Assembly: GCA_020724185.1 (NCBI GenBank)
Contig: DYHL01000010.1
Span: forward strand, 1 to 17,319
Source: Candidatus Nitrosymbiomonas sp.
Lineage (GTDB): Bacteria > Sysuimicrobiota > Sysuimicrobiia > Sysuimicrobiales > Humicultoraceae
Reading direction: 5' to 3'
Length of the DNA stretch: 17,319 bases
Part shown: positions 6,247-13,967 of the stretch, one piece after another
Position numbering within the stretch: the stretch's first letter is position 1
Layout: the number at the start of each line of letters is the position of its first letter
Position numbers and translations under genes: made by a program
The notes under the pieces: generated by a model
What the model was told of the DNA's origin: nothing
The model's database searches: none
The model's input: the letters and a program-made list of their open reading frames with translations, nothing else

Positions 6247-8712
6247 TTACTGTTCGGCCGATTCGTCCCTGCCGTGCCCGTCCTTTTCAGCCCGTGACGG
6301 TGCAAACCGGCGCAACAGATCTGCCATCTCGCTCAGGCGTTGGGCCACCAGGAAGTTGAGCGTCCCCTCAGGGTAGTTCCCCTGATCGTCGGCCTCGCCC
6401 GCGGGCAGCCCAGTCAGTACCTCGATGCCCTCGTCAATCGAGCGTACCGCCCAGATGCCAAACCGACCATCCTGAACCGCCTCGGTTACCTCGTCGTTCA
6501 GCATCAGGTTGCGCAGGTTCTGGTGGGGGATCAGCACGCCCTGCCCTCCGGTGAGCCCCAGCGCCTTGCACGCGTAGTAGAAACCTTCGATCTTCTCGTT
6601 GACGCCGCCGATCGGCTGGATCTCGCCTTTCTGGTTCACCGAGCCGGTGACGGCAACCCCTTGGACGATGGGCACCCCGGCCAGGTCACTCAGCAGCGCG
6701 TACAGCTCGGTGGAGGAGGCGGAGTCCCCCTCGACCTCCTCGTAGGTCTGCTCAAAGGTTATCGAGGCGTTGAGCGAGAGCGGCCGCCGCCGGGCGAACT
6801 TCCCGCCCAGGTAGGCCGACAGGGTCAGCACGCCCTTGCTGTGGATGCGGCCGGACATCTGGGCCTCGCGCTCGATGTTCACGACCCCTCGTCCGCCCAC
6901 GAAGGTACGCGCGGTCACCCGCGACGGCCTCCCAAAAGCGTAGTCGCCCAGCATCAGGACCGACAGCCCGTTCACCTGGCCGACCGCGGACCCGTCCACG
7001 CTGACCAGGATCTGCCCGTTGCGGATCAGGTCGCGGATGCGCTCCTCGATCCGATTGCTGCGCCGGATCCGCTCCTCGATCGCGCGCACGACGTGAGGCG
7101 CCGAGACCACCGAGGACCCCTCGCTCTTCGCCCACGCCGCGGCCTCGTAGATCACGTCCACCATCTCGTTGAACCGCATCGAGAGCCGGTGCTGGTCGTC
7201 GGCGATGCGCGCGCTCTGCTCGAGCGTGCGGGCCACGGCGCCGCGGTCAAAGGGCAGCAGCCCCTGCCGGCGGCAGATCGTCCCGATCGCCTGCGCGTAC
7301 TCGACCATCGCGGTCTGGGTGCGTTCGATGTCCACGTCGAAGTCGGCCTTGATCTTGAACAACTTGGGGAAGTCGTCGTCGAGCTGGTACAGGAGGTGGT
7401 GGATCATGGAGGCGCCGATGATGATCACCTTCACGTTCAGCGGGATCGGTTCTGGACGCAGCGTCGCGGTGGCGAACAACCCGTACTGCTCGGCGATGTT
7501 CTCGATGCGCACCTCACGGCTCTTCAGCGTGCGCTTCAGGCCATCCCAAGAGAACGGCGCCACCAGCAGGTCCCGTGCCTGAACGATCAGGTAGCCCCCG
7601 TTGGCGCGGTGGACGGCGCCGGGCTTGATCATGGTGAAGTCGGTGACCATGGCGCCGAACTCGCCCCGGAACTCCGCCTTCCCGAAGAGGTTGTAGTAGG
7701 TCGGGTTCATCTCGAGCACCACCGGGGCGCCCTGGGTCTGGCTGTTGTCAATCAGTAGGTTGACCTGGTAGCGTGTGAACTCCGCCCGCCGGGCCATGAA
7801 CGGAAGCTGCGGCTGTTGGGCCGCCTCGTCCTTGAAGTCGTCGTGGCGCTCGACAACGTCGGCAAGGAAGCGATCCAGCCACCCGACGATCCGTTCCTGG
7901 CCGGCGTAGTACTGCTTGAGCGCTTCAACTGCATGGCTGGCCACCGAGAGAACGGCGGAGCGTTCCAGCTCTTGAACGGCCTCCTTTGCTTCCCGCTCGA
8001 TGGCACGCACCTTGCGGGTGGCGTCACCCACGTTCTCCTGCAGCGCCCGCGCCCGCCGCTCGAGCTCCTGGCGGTGGGTGGCGGTGAGTTGGGCCAGTTG
8101 CTCGTCGGCCAGCGGCTCTCCAGACGGCGCGATCGGGATCGTCGCGATCCCCACGGGGGTACGCTGGAGCGCAAAGCCCAGGCGACGCGCCTCTCCCTCC
8201 AGGTCGCGCCAGATCGCGTTTGCCTGCTGCTCGAAGGTCTGGACGACGCCGCTGCGCTTGGCTTCAAACGCCTCGCTGGCGAACAGCTTGCGGATCGAAT
8301 CCTTGAGTTCGTCCACCAGGCGCTCGATCTCGCGGCGGAATCGGGACCCTTCGCCCGGCGGCAGCGGGATTGCCATAGGTTGGTCCGGTCGCTGGAAGTT
8401 GTGCACGTAGATCCAGTCGGAGGGTACTTCCTGGGCGGCGGCGACCTGCTGCACCCGGCTCTGGGTGTAGGTTGTACGGCCGGTCCCCGCGGGCCCGGCC
8501 ACGAAGATATTGTAGCCGGGCTGGGCGACGGTCAACCCGAAGTCGAGCGCCCGGACGGCTCGGTCCTGCCCGACGATGCTCTCCCCGGCTGGGAGGTCGG
8601 CGGTGGTCTCAAACGGCAGGTCCTCTGGCCGGCAAGTCCAGCGGACCTGGTCCGCGGGCACCCGGCGGCTGGCACGGAGATCGCTGTTGTGGGTATCGTC
8701 TGCGGTAGGCAT
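6247..8712 (-). CDS. LonB-like ATP-dependent serine protease (AAA_32 family)
   Basis: An 821-residue protein of the Lon-related family (COG1067), cytosolic and ATP-dependent. The N-terminal AAA part has a P-loop-like GPAGTGRTTY near residues 73-82, with Arg in place of the usual Lys; as I recall, that variant is common in this family. A long coiled, charged region (about 190-290) precedes the second half of the ATPase module. The C-terminal protease domain has catalytic Ser664 (EGDSASS) and Lys707 (GGVNEKIEG). Their 43-residue spacing equals that of E. coli Lon S679/K722. No ribosome-binding site precedes the ATG. Instead an AATACT hexamer ends 6 nt before it, suggesting a leaderless mRNA. 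Substrates are unknown. Confidence 0.92.
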   Translation of the reverse strand: MPTADDTHNSDLRASRRVPADQVRWTCRPEDLPFETTADLPAGESIVGQDRAVRALDFGLTVAQPGYNIFVAGPAGTGRTTYTQSRVQQVAAAQEVPSDWIYVHNFQRPDQPMAIPLPPGEGSRFRREIERLVDELKDSIRKLFASEAFEAKRSGVVQTFEQQANAIWRDLEGEARRLGFALQRTPVGIATIPIAPSGEPLADEQLAQLTATHRQELERRARALQENVGDATRKVRAIEREAKEAVQELERSAVLSVASHAVEALKQYYAGQERIVGWLDRFLADVVERHDDFKDEAAQQPQLPFMARRAEFTRYQVNLLIDNSQTQGAPVVLEMNPTYYNLFGKAEFRGEFGAMVTDFTMIKPGAVHRANGGYLIVQARDLLVAPFSWDGLKRTLKSREVRIENIAEQYGLFATATLRPEPIPLNVKVIIIGASMIHHLLYQLDDDFPKLFKIKADFDVDIERTQTAMVEYAQAIGTICRRQGLLPFDRGAVARTLEQSARIADDQHRLSMRFNEMVDVIYEAAAWAKSEGSSVVSAPHVVRAIEERIRRSNRIEERIRDLIRNGQILVSVDGSAVGQVNGLSVLMLGDYAFGRPSRVTARTFVGGRGVVNIEREAQMSGRIHSKGVLTLSAYLGGKFARRRPLSLNASITFEQTYEEVEGDSASSTELYALLSDLAGVPIVQGVAVTGSVNQKGEIQPIGGVNEKIEGFYYACKALGLTGGQGVLIPHQNLRNLMLNDEVTEAVQDGRFGIWAVRSIDEGIEVLTGLPAGEADDQGNYPEGTLNFLVAQRLSEMADLLRRFAPSRAEKDGHGRDESAEQ

Positions 8713-8718
8713 GTGGGA

Positions 8719-8724
8719 AGTATT
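8719..8724 (-). promoter_or_regulatory. Putative -10 of leaderless lon-like transcript
   Basis: On the minus strand AATACT ends 6 nt before the ATG at 8712, which would place transcription start on the A of the start codon. No matching -35 is visible at the usual distance. This is weak on its own; the absence of a Shine-Dalgarno sequence supports it. Confidence 0.35.
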
Positions 8725-8779
8725 CGGAGGGTAAACGGCCCACTCCTATCGAATCGTGATGGCGCAGGGTCCTGGAGGT

Positions 8780-8797
8780 GCTCACCCCCGGGGGAGC
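8780..8797. repeat. GC-rich inverted repeat in operon leader
   Basis: GCTCACCCCCGGGGGAGC has a perfect CCCCCGGGGG core (8785-8794) and complementary flanks, with one unpaired A. It lies about 44 bp upstream of the GYD gene start, in the 128-bp space between the divergent lon-like gene and the operon. No T-run follows, so it is not a classical terminator. It may be a DNA-binding site or leader hairpin, or a chance product of high GC. Confidence 0.35.
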
Positions 8798-8840
8798 GCA
8801 ACCGTTCTCCGGGGATCCGAAACACCAGGAGGGGAAGCGC

Positions 8841-9128
8841 ATGGGGGCCTATCTGATGCTCAGCAACCTGACCGACGAGGGCGCGGAGACGATCAAGAAG
8901 AACGCGGCCCGTATCAAGGAGGTCAACAAGGAGGTCGAAGCCTGGGGAGCCAAGATCCTGGTGCAGTACGCCGTCCTGGGCCCGTTTGACTTCGCCACGA
9001 TCCTTGAAGCGCCCAGCGCAGAGGTCGTGGCACGGGTCTCGATCGAGTTGGGCGCACGGGGCAGCGTGAAGATCCAGACGCTGCCGCTGATCCCGATTGA
9101 CACCTTCATAGCCTCGATGAAACCGTAG
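8841..9128 (+). CDS. GYD-domain protein
   Basis: A 95-residue protein resembling the small GYD-domain family (PF08734), whose members are usually encoded singly and have no settled function. The start is the ATG at 8841, preceded by AGGAGG at 8827-8832 with an 8-nt spacer; the longer frame from 8778 lacks such a site. Visible family features are the opening YLMLSNLTDEGAETI, the VEAWGAKI strand, and LGPFDFATILEAPSAE in place of the usual GxYD motif. It is probably a ferredoxin-like alpha/beta fold that oligomerises. It heads the operon, and its stop shares one base with the GTG of the kinase gene. Function is unknown; a regulatory or binding role is possible. Confidence 0.85.
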   Translation: MGAYLMLSNLTDEGAETIKKNAARIKEVNKEVEAWGAKILVQYAVLGPFDFATILEAPSAEVVARVSIELGARGSVKIQTLPLIPIDTFIASMKP

Positions 9129-10006
9129 TGATTGACGTCGGGCTCGTCGGGCACTTCGCCAAGGACAGGTTGATCTTCCGCGGCGTGACAGAGATCGCGT
9201 CCGGGGGCGGGGTCTACTACGGCTCAATGGCGCTGCGCCGACTGGGCTTCAGCGTCGCGGTCGCCACCCGCCTCCACCCGGACGACTTCGGCCTGCTGGA
9301 GGAGTTACGCAGCGAAGGAATCACCATCCACGCGTTCGCAGCTCCAGAGACCACAGGCATCGAGAACGTCTACCCCGGCAACGAGATGGACCGGCGGATC
9401 TGCCGGCCACTGGCGTTCGCCGGTCCGTTTTCCTCCGGGGAGATCCGTCGCTTGGACGCGCGCGTCACCATCATCACCCCCCTGATGGCCGGCGAGGTCA
9501 CCCGCGATCTGGTACGCGAGCTGGTGGCGCGCGGGCCGGTAGGACTCGACGTGCAGGGGTTCGTCCGGGTCCGGCAGGACGACGCGCTGATCACCGTGGA
9601 CTGGCCCGGCAAGGAATCAGACCTCGCCGGGGTCGCGTTCCTGAAGGCCGACGATGCCGAAGCCGAGGTGCTCACCGGCCAGACCGACCTCCGTGAAGCG
9701 GCGGAAGCCCTGGCCGCGCTGGGGCCGCGGGAGATCGTGCTGACGCACGCGGGCGGGATCCTCGTCCACGCGGAAGGGGGGTTCGTCGAGGCCGGGTTCA
9801 CCCCCCGGGTCGTGCGCGGTCGCACAGGTCGGGGCGACACCTGCTTTGCCACATATGTGGCTTCGCGGCTGAACTCGTCGCCGGCAGAGGCGTGCCGGCT
9901 TGCCGCCGCGGTCACCTCGCTGAAGATGGAACGCCCCGGCCCCTACCGTGGGTCGCGAGAAGACGCGGAGAACATGCTGGCAGGAAATCCACCGGATTGG
10001 CTCTAA
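9128..10006 (+). CDS. PfkB-family carbohydrate kinase
   Basis: A 292-residue ribokinase-superfamily kinase that would phosphorylate a sugar, nucleoside or similar alcohol with ATP. The GTG start at 9128 overlaps the preceding TAG by one base. The N-terminal substrate-side motif is GGGVYYGSMALRRLG (26-40). The C-terminal signature is GRTGRGDTCFATY (231-243). Catalytic base D237 is kept, but the usual DTTGAGD context is altered to GRTGRGD, so the anion-hole glycine pair carries an Arg between its glycines. The next gene's binding site lies 20 nt after its stop, so it is co-transcribed with the ABC importer and may act on the imported compound. The substrate cannot be assigned. Confidence 0.88.
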   Translation: MIDVGLVGHFAKDRLIFRGVTEIASGGGVYYGSMALRRLGFSVAVATRLHPDDFGLLEELRSEGITIHAFAAPETTGIENVYPGNEMDRRICRPLAFAGPFSSGEIRRLDARVTIITPLMAGEVTRDLVRELVARGPVGLDVQGFVRVRQDDALITVDWPGKESDLAGVAFLKADDAEAEVLTGQTDLREAAEALAALGPREIVLTHAGGILVHAEGGFVEAGFTPRVVRGRTGRGDTCFATYVASRLNSSPAEACRLAAAVTSLKMERPGPYRGSREDAENMLAGNPPDWL

Positions 10007-10038
10007 GCAGACAAGGTGTCTTACCAGGAGGTGGCAAG

Positions 10039-11028
10039 GTGAAAGCCCGTCGGATAGCTCTGTTCCTGGCAGTGGCCCTGGTAGCGGGCATGCTCGTCCG
10101 GCCCGCGCCCCTTCCTGCCCAGACCCCGCTCAAGATAGGCTATCCGGTCTGGGTGGGCTACGGTCCGCTCTTCCTCGCAGAGAAGAAGGGCTTCCTCAAG
10201 GAGTTGGGAACCTCGGTCGAGTTTGTGCTGATGGAGGACACCAAGCCCCGGTATGTGGCGCTGGCCGCCAAGCGCATTGACGGGCTCATGACGACGATTG
10301 ACACGGTGGTGCAGCGCGTCAAGCCCGACTTCCAGATGGCCGCCATTCTCGCGATGGACGACTCCAAGGGCGGCGACGGCATCGTCGCGCGCAAGGAGAT
10401 CGCCTCGGTCAAAGACCTCAAGGGCAAGAAGGTGGCGTTCAGCGAGGGTTCGGTCAGCCACTTCTTCCTGGCCTTCCTTCTCAAGCAGGCTGGCCTCTCT
10501 GTCAAGGACATCACCGCGGTCAACATGACCGCCGGGGACGCCGGGGCAGCGTTCGTAGCCGGCAAGGTAGACGCCGCGGTGACCTGGGAGCCCTGGCTGA
10601 CCAAGGGCAAGCAGGCGCCGCACGGCAAGATCCTGGTGGACTCCTCGGCCACGCCCGGCCTGATAGTGGACGTCCTGGTCTTCCGCAAGGACGTGATCAA
10701 GGCCCGGCCCAAGGACATGGCCAATCTGGTCAAAGCCTGGCACCGCGCCGTGGACTACTGGAAGCAGAATCCCGACGAGAGCAACAAGATCATGGCCGAG
10801 GCCGTCGGCGGCTGGCTGAAGGATCCCAAGGTCTTCGCGGAGACGCTGACCGGCATCCGCTACTACGATCTGGCCGCCTCCCAAGAGTTCTTCGGCGCGA
10901 AGGAGCGGCCCGGAATCGGCTACAAGACCGCGCAGTTCGCCATTGACCTGTGGACCGGTCTGGGCAAGGCAGGGATGAAGGGAATCAAGGCGGCAGACAT
11001 CCTGGATCCATCGTTCGTAGGGAAGTGA
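10039..11028 (+). CDS. ABC importer substrate-binding protein, NitT/TauT/SsuA type
   Basis: A 329-residue exported binding protein of the NMT1/SsuA-like group (COG0715). The GTG at 10039 has AGGAGGTGG at 10026-10034, one of the strongest ribosome-binding sites in the window, suggesting high expression. Residues 1-27 form a signal peptide (basic VKARR, hydrophobic core, cleavage near LPA-Q). There is no lipobox cysteine, and I see no Cys in the mature part, so it is probably a free periplasmic protein. Family features are KIGYPVWVGYGPLFLAEKKG, VKDLKGKKVAF and AAVTWEPWL. These families bind sulfonates, nitrate, bicarbonate, pyrimidine precursors and other compounds; the ligand is not predictable here. 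Confidence 0.93.
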   Translation: MKARRIALFLAVALVAGMLVRPAPLPAQTPLKIGYPVWVGYGPLFLAEKKGFLKELGTSVEFVLMEDTKPRYVALAAKRIDGLMTTIDTVVQRVKPDFQMAAILAMDDSKGGDGIVARKEIASVKDLKGKKVAFSEGSVSHFFLAFLLKQAGLSVKDITAVNMTAGDAGAAFVAGKVDAAVTWEPWLTKGKQAPHGKILVDSSATPGLIVDVLVFRKDVIKARPKDMANLVKAWHRAVDYWKQNPDESNKIMAEAVGGWLKDPKVFAETLTGIRYYDLAASQEFFGAKERPGIGYKTAQFAIDLWTGLGKAGMKGIKAADILDPSFVGK

Positions 11029-11041
11029 GACGCCCCAGGCG

Positions 11042-11863
11042 GTGAAACGAGACCGACCCGGGCTGCTGGCACGGCTAAGCGAGGTCCTGCGGCCGCACGA
11101 GCCGATCTCCCGCAGCGCGTACCTGGCAGGGGTTGGCGCGTCGGCCGTAGGGATCTTCGCTCTTTGGGCCATCCTGACCTATGGGGGCCTCGTCGCTCCG
11201 CTGTTTCTGCCCTCGCCCTCCGACATCGTGCGGGCCGCGGCCGCGCTGATCGCCGACGGCAGCCTGGCCGAGCACACCTGGGCCAGCGTCAACGTGATCG
11301 TCACAGGATGGGTGCTGGCGGTGCTGCTGGCGGTACCGCTCGGCATCCTGATGGGCACGCTCAAGTTCGTCGAGGCCCTGTTGGAACCGGTCGTGAACTT
11401 CGTCCGCTACCTGCCGGTGAGCGCGATGATCCCGCTGCTGATCCTCTACATAGGGATCGGCACCCCGCAGAAGGTGGCGGTGATCTTCATCGGCACCTTC
11501 TTCCAGTTGATCCTGCTGATAGCGGACGTGTCGGCAAACGTGCCCAAGGACCTGCTCGACAGCGCCTACACGCTGGGCGCCCGGCGCAGCGACGTCTTCG
11601 GCCGCGTGCTCCTGCCCGCTACCCTGCCCGGCGTGATGGACAACCTCCGCATCACGATGGGCTGGGCCTGGACCTACCTGATCGTCGCCGAGCTGGTGGC
11701 GGCCAACCGCGGGCTGGGGTACATGATCCTGGACGCTAGCCGCGGGCTGTTCACCGACCGGATCTTCGTCGGGCTGTTCACCATCGGCCTGCTCGGCTTC
11801 GGTTTCGATGCGACCTTCAAACGCCTCCACAGACTGCTGCTGCCGTGGTCGCCCAAAATCTGA
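11042..11863 (+). CDS. ABC importer permease, SsuC/TauC type
   Basis: A 273-residue integral membrane subunit of the importer (binding-protein-dependent transport family). About six hydrophobic segments are seen, including VGIFALWAILTYGG, VTGWVLAVLLAVPLGILMG, IPLLILYIGIG, VAVIFIGTFFQLILLIA and FVGLFTIGLLGFGF. The cytoplasmic coupling loop is LLDSAYTLGARRSDVFGRVL, matching the EAA-type motif. The GTG start, 13 nt after the preceding stop, has only a weak CAGG nearby, so re-initiation from the upstream gene is likely. Its 3' end overlaps the ATPase gene by 19 nt. Confidence 0.94.
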   Translation: MKRDRPGLLARLSEVLRPHEPISRSAYLAGVGASAVGIFALWAILTYGGLVAPLFLPSPSDIVRAAAALIADGSLAEHTWASVNVIVTGWVLAVLLAVPLGILMGTLKFVEALLEPVVNFVRYLPVSAMIPLLILYIGIGTPQKVAVIFIGTFFQLILLIADVSANVPKDLLDSAYTLGARRSDVFGRVLLPATLPGVMDNLRITMGWAWTYLIVAELVAANRGLGYMILDASRGLFTDRIFVGLFTIGLLGFGFDATFKRLHRLLLPWSPKI

Positions 11864-12654
11864 GGCTCGCCATCCGCGGCCTGAGCGTGGTCTTCACCCG
11901 CCGGAGAGGCGGCAGCGTGACGGCCGTTGAGAACCTCAGCCTGGGCGTCCGCGAAGAAGAGTTCGTCTCGATCGTCGGGCCATCCGGCTGCGGCAAGTCA
12001 ACGCTGCTGCGCATCGTGGCCGGCCTGATCCGGCCGACCTCGGGCGAGGTGATGCTCGACGACCGCCCGGTCGAGGGCCCGGGCGCCGACCGCGGCATGG
12101 TGTTCCAGTCATACACGCTCTTTCCATGGCTGACGGTGCAGGGCAATGTGGAGTTCGGCCTGCGGCTGCGCGGCCGGCCGCCAGAGGAGCGTCGGGAGAT
12201 AGCGCACCGGTACCTGGACCTGGTGGGCCTGCGGGGCACCGAGCCGGCCTACCCCAAGGAACTCTCGGGCGGCATGCAGCAGCGCGTGGCGATCGCGCGC
12301 GCGATGGCCAACGAGCCGGCCATCTTGTTGATGGACGAGCCCTTCGGCGCGCTGGACGCGCAGACGCGCTCGGTGATGCAGGAGTTGCTGCTGCGGGTCT
12401 GGGAGCAGACGCACAAGACGGTGCTGTTCGTGACCCACGACATAGACGAGGCGATCCTGCTCTCCGACCGGATCTACGTGATGACCACGCGCCCGGGCCG
12501 GATCAAGACCGAGGTTGCGGTCACGCTTCCCAGGCCGCGCGAGGTGAGCGTGATGGACACGCCGGAGTTCATCGCGCTGCGCCAGCGGGTGCACGGCCTG
12601 ATCCGGGAAGAGACGCTGCGGGTGCTGGGGCTAGAGAGCCGCGACCACCTCTGA
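11845..12654 (+). CDS. ABC importer ATPase, SsuB/TauB type
   Basis: A 269-residue nucleotide-binding subunit powering the importer. All motifs are intact: Walker A GPSGCGKST (45-53), Q-loop MVFQSYTLFPWLT (85-97), signature LSGGMQQ (140-146), Walker B ILLMDEP (160-166), D-loop GALD and switch His in VTHDIDEA. The GTG at 11845 lies inside the end of the permease gene with no evident ribosome-binding site, consistent with coupling. The last 24 bp overlap the convergent aminotransferase gene. It is the last gene of the five-gene operon, and no terminator hairpin can be placed before the overlap. Confidence 0.95.
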   Translation: MVAQNLRLAIRGLSVVFTRRRGGSVTAVENLSLGVREEEFVSIVGPSGCGKSTLLRIVAGLIRPTSGEVMLDDRPVEGPGADRGMVFQSYTLFPWLTVQGNVEFGLRLRGRPPEERREIAHRYLDLVGLRGTEPAYPKELSGGMQQRVAIARAMANEPAILLMDEPFGALDAQTRSVMQELLLRVWEQTHKTVLFVTHDIDEAILLSDRIYVMTTRPGRIKTEVAVTLPRPREVSVMDTPEFIALRQRVHGLIREETLRVLGLESRDHL

Positions 12655-13935
12655 CAGGATGCTCAGCCCCTCGTCGAGCTCCCCTCGGCTCACCGTCAGC
12701 GGCGGGGTGAGCCGCAGCACGTGGCCGGACTGCCCGGCCGGATAGAGGAGCAGGCCGCGCCGCAGGCATCCCTCTAGGACGCTGCGCACGGCGACGCCGT
12801 TGGGCGCCCCATCCGCGGCCGGATCTACGAACTCCAAACCGATCATTAACCCCTTTCCCCGGACATCCCCGATGAACGGCGAGCGACGGGCAAGCTCGTC
12901 GAGCCGAACCATCGCCTCCTCGCCGCGCGCGCGGGTGTTCTCGAGAACGCCCTCTTCCCGGAAGACCTCCAGGGTGGCGATCGCCGCGGCGCACGACACC
13001 GGGTTGCCGCCGAAGGTAGTTCCGTGCGAGCCAGGGCCCCAGCGCTGCATCAGGGCCGGGCTGGCGGCCACCGCGCTCAGGGGAAAGCCGGAAGCGATGC
13101 TCTTGGAGAGGGCCAGGATGTCCGGCGTGACACCGAACGTCTCGGACGCGAACATCGCGCCGGTGCGGCCGAACCCTGTCTGGATCTCATCGAAGATCAG
13201 CAGGATCCCGTGCCGGCTGCACACTTCCCGGAGACCGGGCAGGAACTCCGGCGGCGGCACCACATAGCCGGCCTCTCCCAGGATCGGCTCAACGATCACC
13301 GCCGCGATCTCGCTGGGGTCCACAATGTACCGGAACAACCGGTCCAGGCTGGCGAGGGGGTCGCCGCAGCAGCCAGGACCGGTGCGGTGCGGGCAGCGGA
13401 AGCAGTACGGAAACGGCACGTGGTAGATCGAGGGGAGCAGCGGCTCGTAGTGCCGGCGGTACTTGGCATTGGACGCGGTGACCGAGGTTGATCCGAACGA
13501 GCGGCCGTGGAACCCTCCGATCAAGCCCACGATGGCCGGACGGCCCGTGACGTACCGCGCCAGCTTCAGGGCGCCTTCCACGGCCTCGGTGCCGCTGTTG
13601 CCCCAGAAAAAGGCGTTGAGGTCGCCCGGCGTGATCCGGCCCAGTTCTTCGCTCAATCGCAGGATTGGATCGTGCACCACCAGCCCGATCGCGCCGTGGA
13701 TGAGCCGGTCCATCTGGGCTTTGGCCGCGGCCACCACGCGCGGATGGCGGTGGCCCAGGTTGCACGCGGCAAATCCGGCGACGAAGTCAAGGTAGCGCCG
13801 ACCGTCCAGGCCGAACAGATAGGTTCCTTCGCCGCCGACTACCGGCAGGTTGGGCCAGTCCTCGTAAAGGTTGGCCGCGAGGAGGTCGCGCATGCGGGTG
13901 ACGCGGCCCGCGAAAGCGGATTGGTCGTCGGTCAT
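12631..13935 (-). CDS. Class-III PLP aminotransferase, GabT-like
   Basis: A 434-residue pyridoxal-phosphate enzyme of fold type I, class III, transferring an omega-amino group (candidates include 4-aminobutyrate, diamines, ornithine or beta-alanine) to a keto acid. Cofactor-binding motifs are SGTEAVEGALKLAR (114-127), GGFHGRSFGS (140-149), D249 in LIFDEIQTG, and the Schiff-base K278 in ALSKSIASGFPLSA. A cysteine cluster, PYCFRCPHRTGPGCCGDP (176-193), resembles the CxxCP insertion of one GabT-like subfamily. The ATG at 13935 has GAGGTG 4 nt upstream. Substrate is unresolved. It lies 32 bp downstream of the AAA/DUF4143 gene on the same strand, but having its own binding site suggests independent translation. 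Confidence 0.92.
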   Translation of the reverse strand: MTDDQSAFAGRVTRMRDLLAANLYEDWPNLPVVGGEGTYLFGLDGRRYLDFVAGFAACNLGHRHPRVVAAAKAQMDRLIHGAIGLVVHDPILRLSEELGRITPGDLNAFFWGNSGTEAVEGALKLARYVTGRPAIVGLIGGFHGRSFGSTSVTASNAKYRRHYEPLLPSIYHVPFPYCFRCPHRTGPGCCGDPLASLDRLFRYIVDPSEIAAVIVEPILGEAGYVVPPPEFLPGLREVCSRHGILLIFDEIQTGFGRTGAMFASETFGVTPDILALSKSIASGFPLSAVAASPALMQRWGPGSHGTTFGGNPVSCAAAIATLEVFREEGVLENTRARGEEAMVRLDELARRSPFIGDVRGKGLMIGLEFVDPAADGAPNGVAVRSVLEGCLRRGLLLYPAGQSGHVLRLTPPLTVSRGELDEGLSILSEVVAAL

Positions 13936-13967
13936 CGTTCACCTCGATTGTCTGGGCGACCTTCCGA

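Noticed and set aside
7021..7085. Short internal DNA repeat (GCTCCTCGATC twice) in the Lon-like gene
   Set aside because: It encodes a repeated IEERIR helix segment within the protein and needs no separate explanation.
6340..7758. A 472-codon plus-strand open frame opposite the Lon-like protease
   Set aside because: Antisense shadow. The protease frame has all catalytic motifs at correct spacing, while the antisense product has no motif and is compositionally biased.
8463..8500. Broken Walker A (GTGRTT) in the Lon-like protease as evidence of an inactive ATPase
   Set aside because: As I recall, Arg in this position is frequent in the AAA_32 Lon-related family, so it is not specific to this gene.
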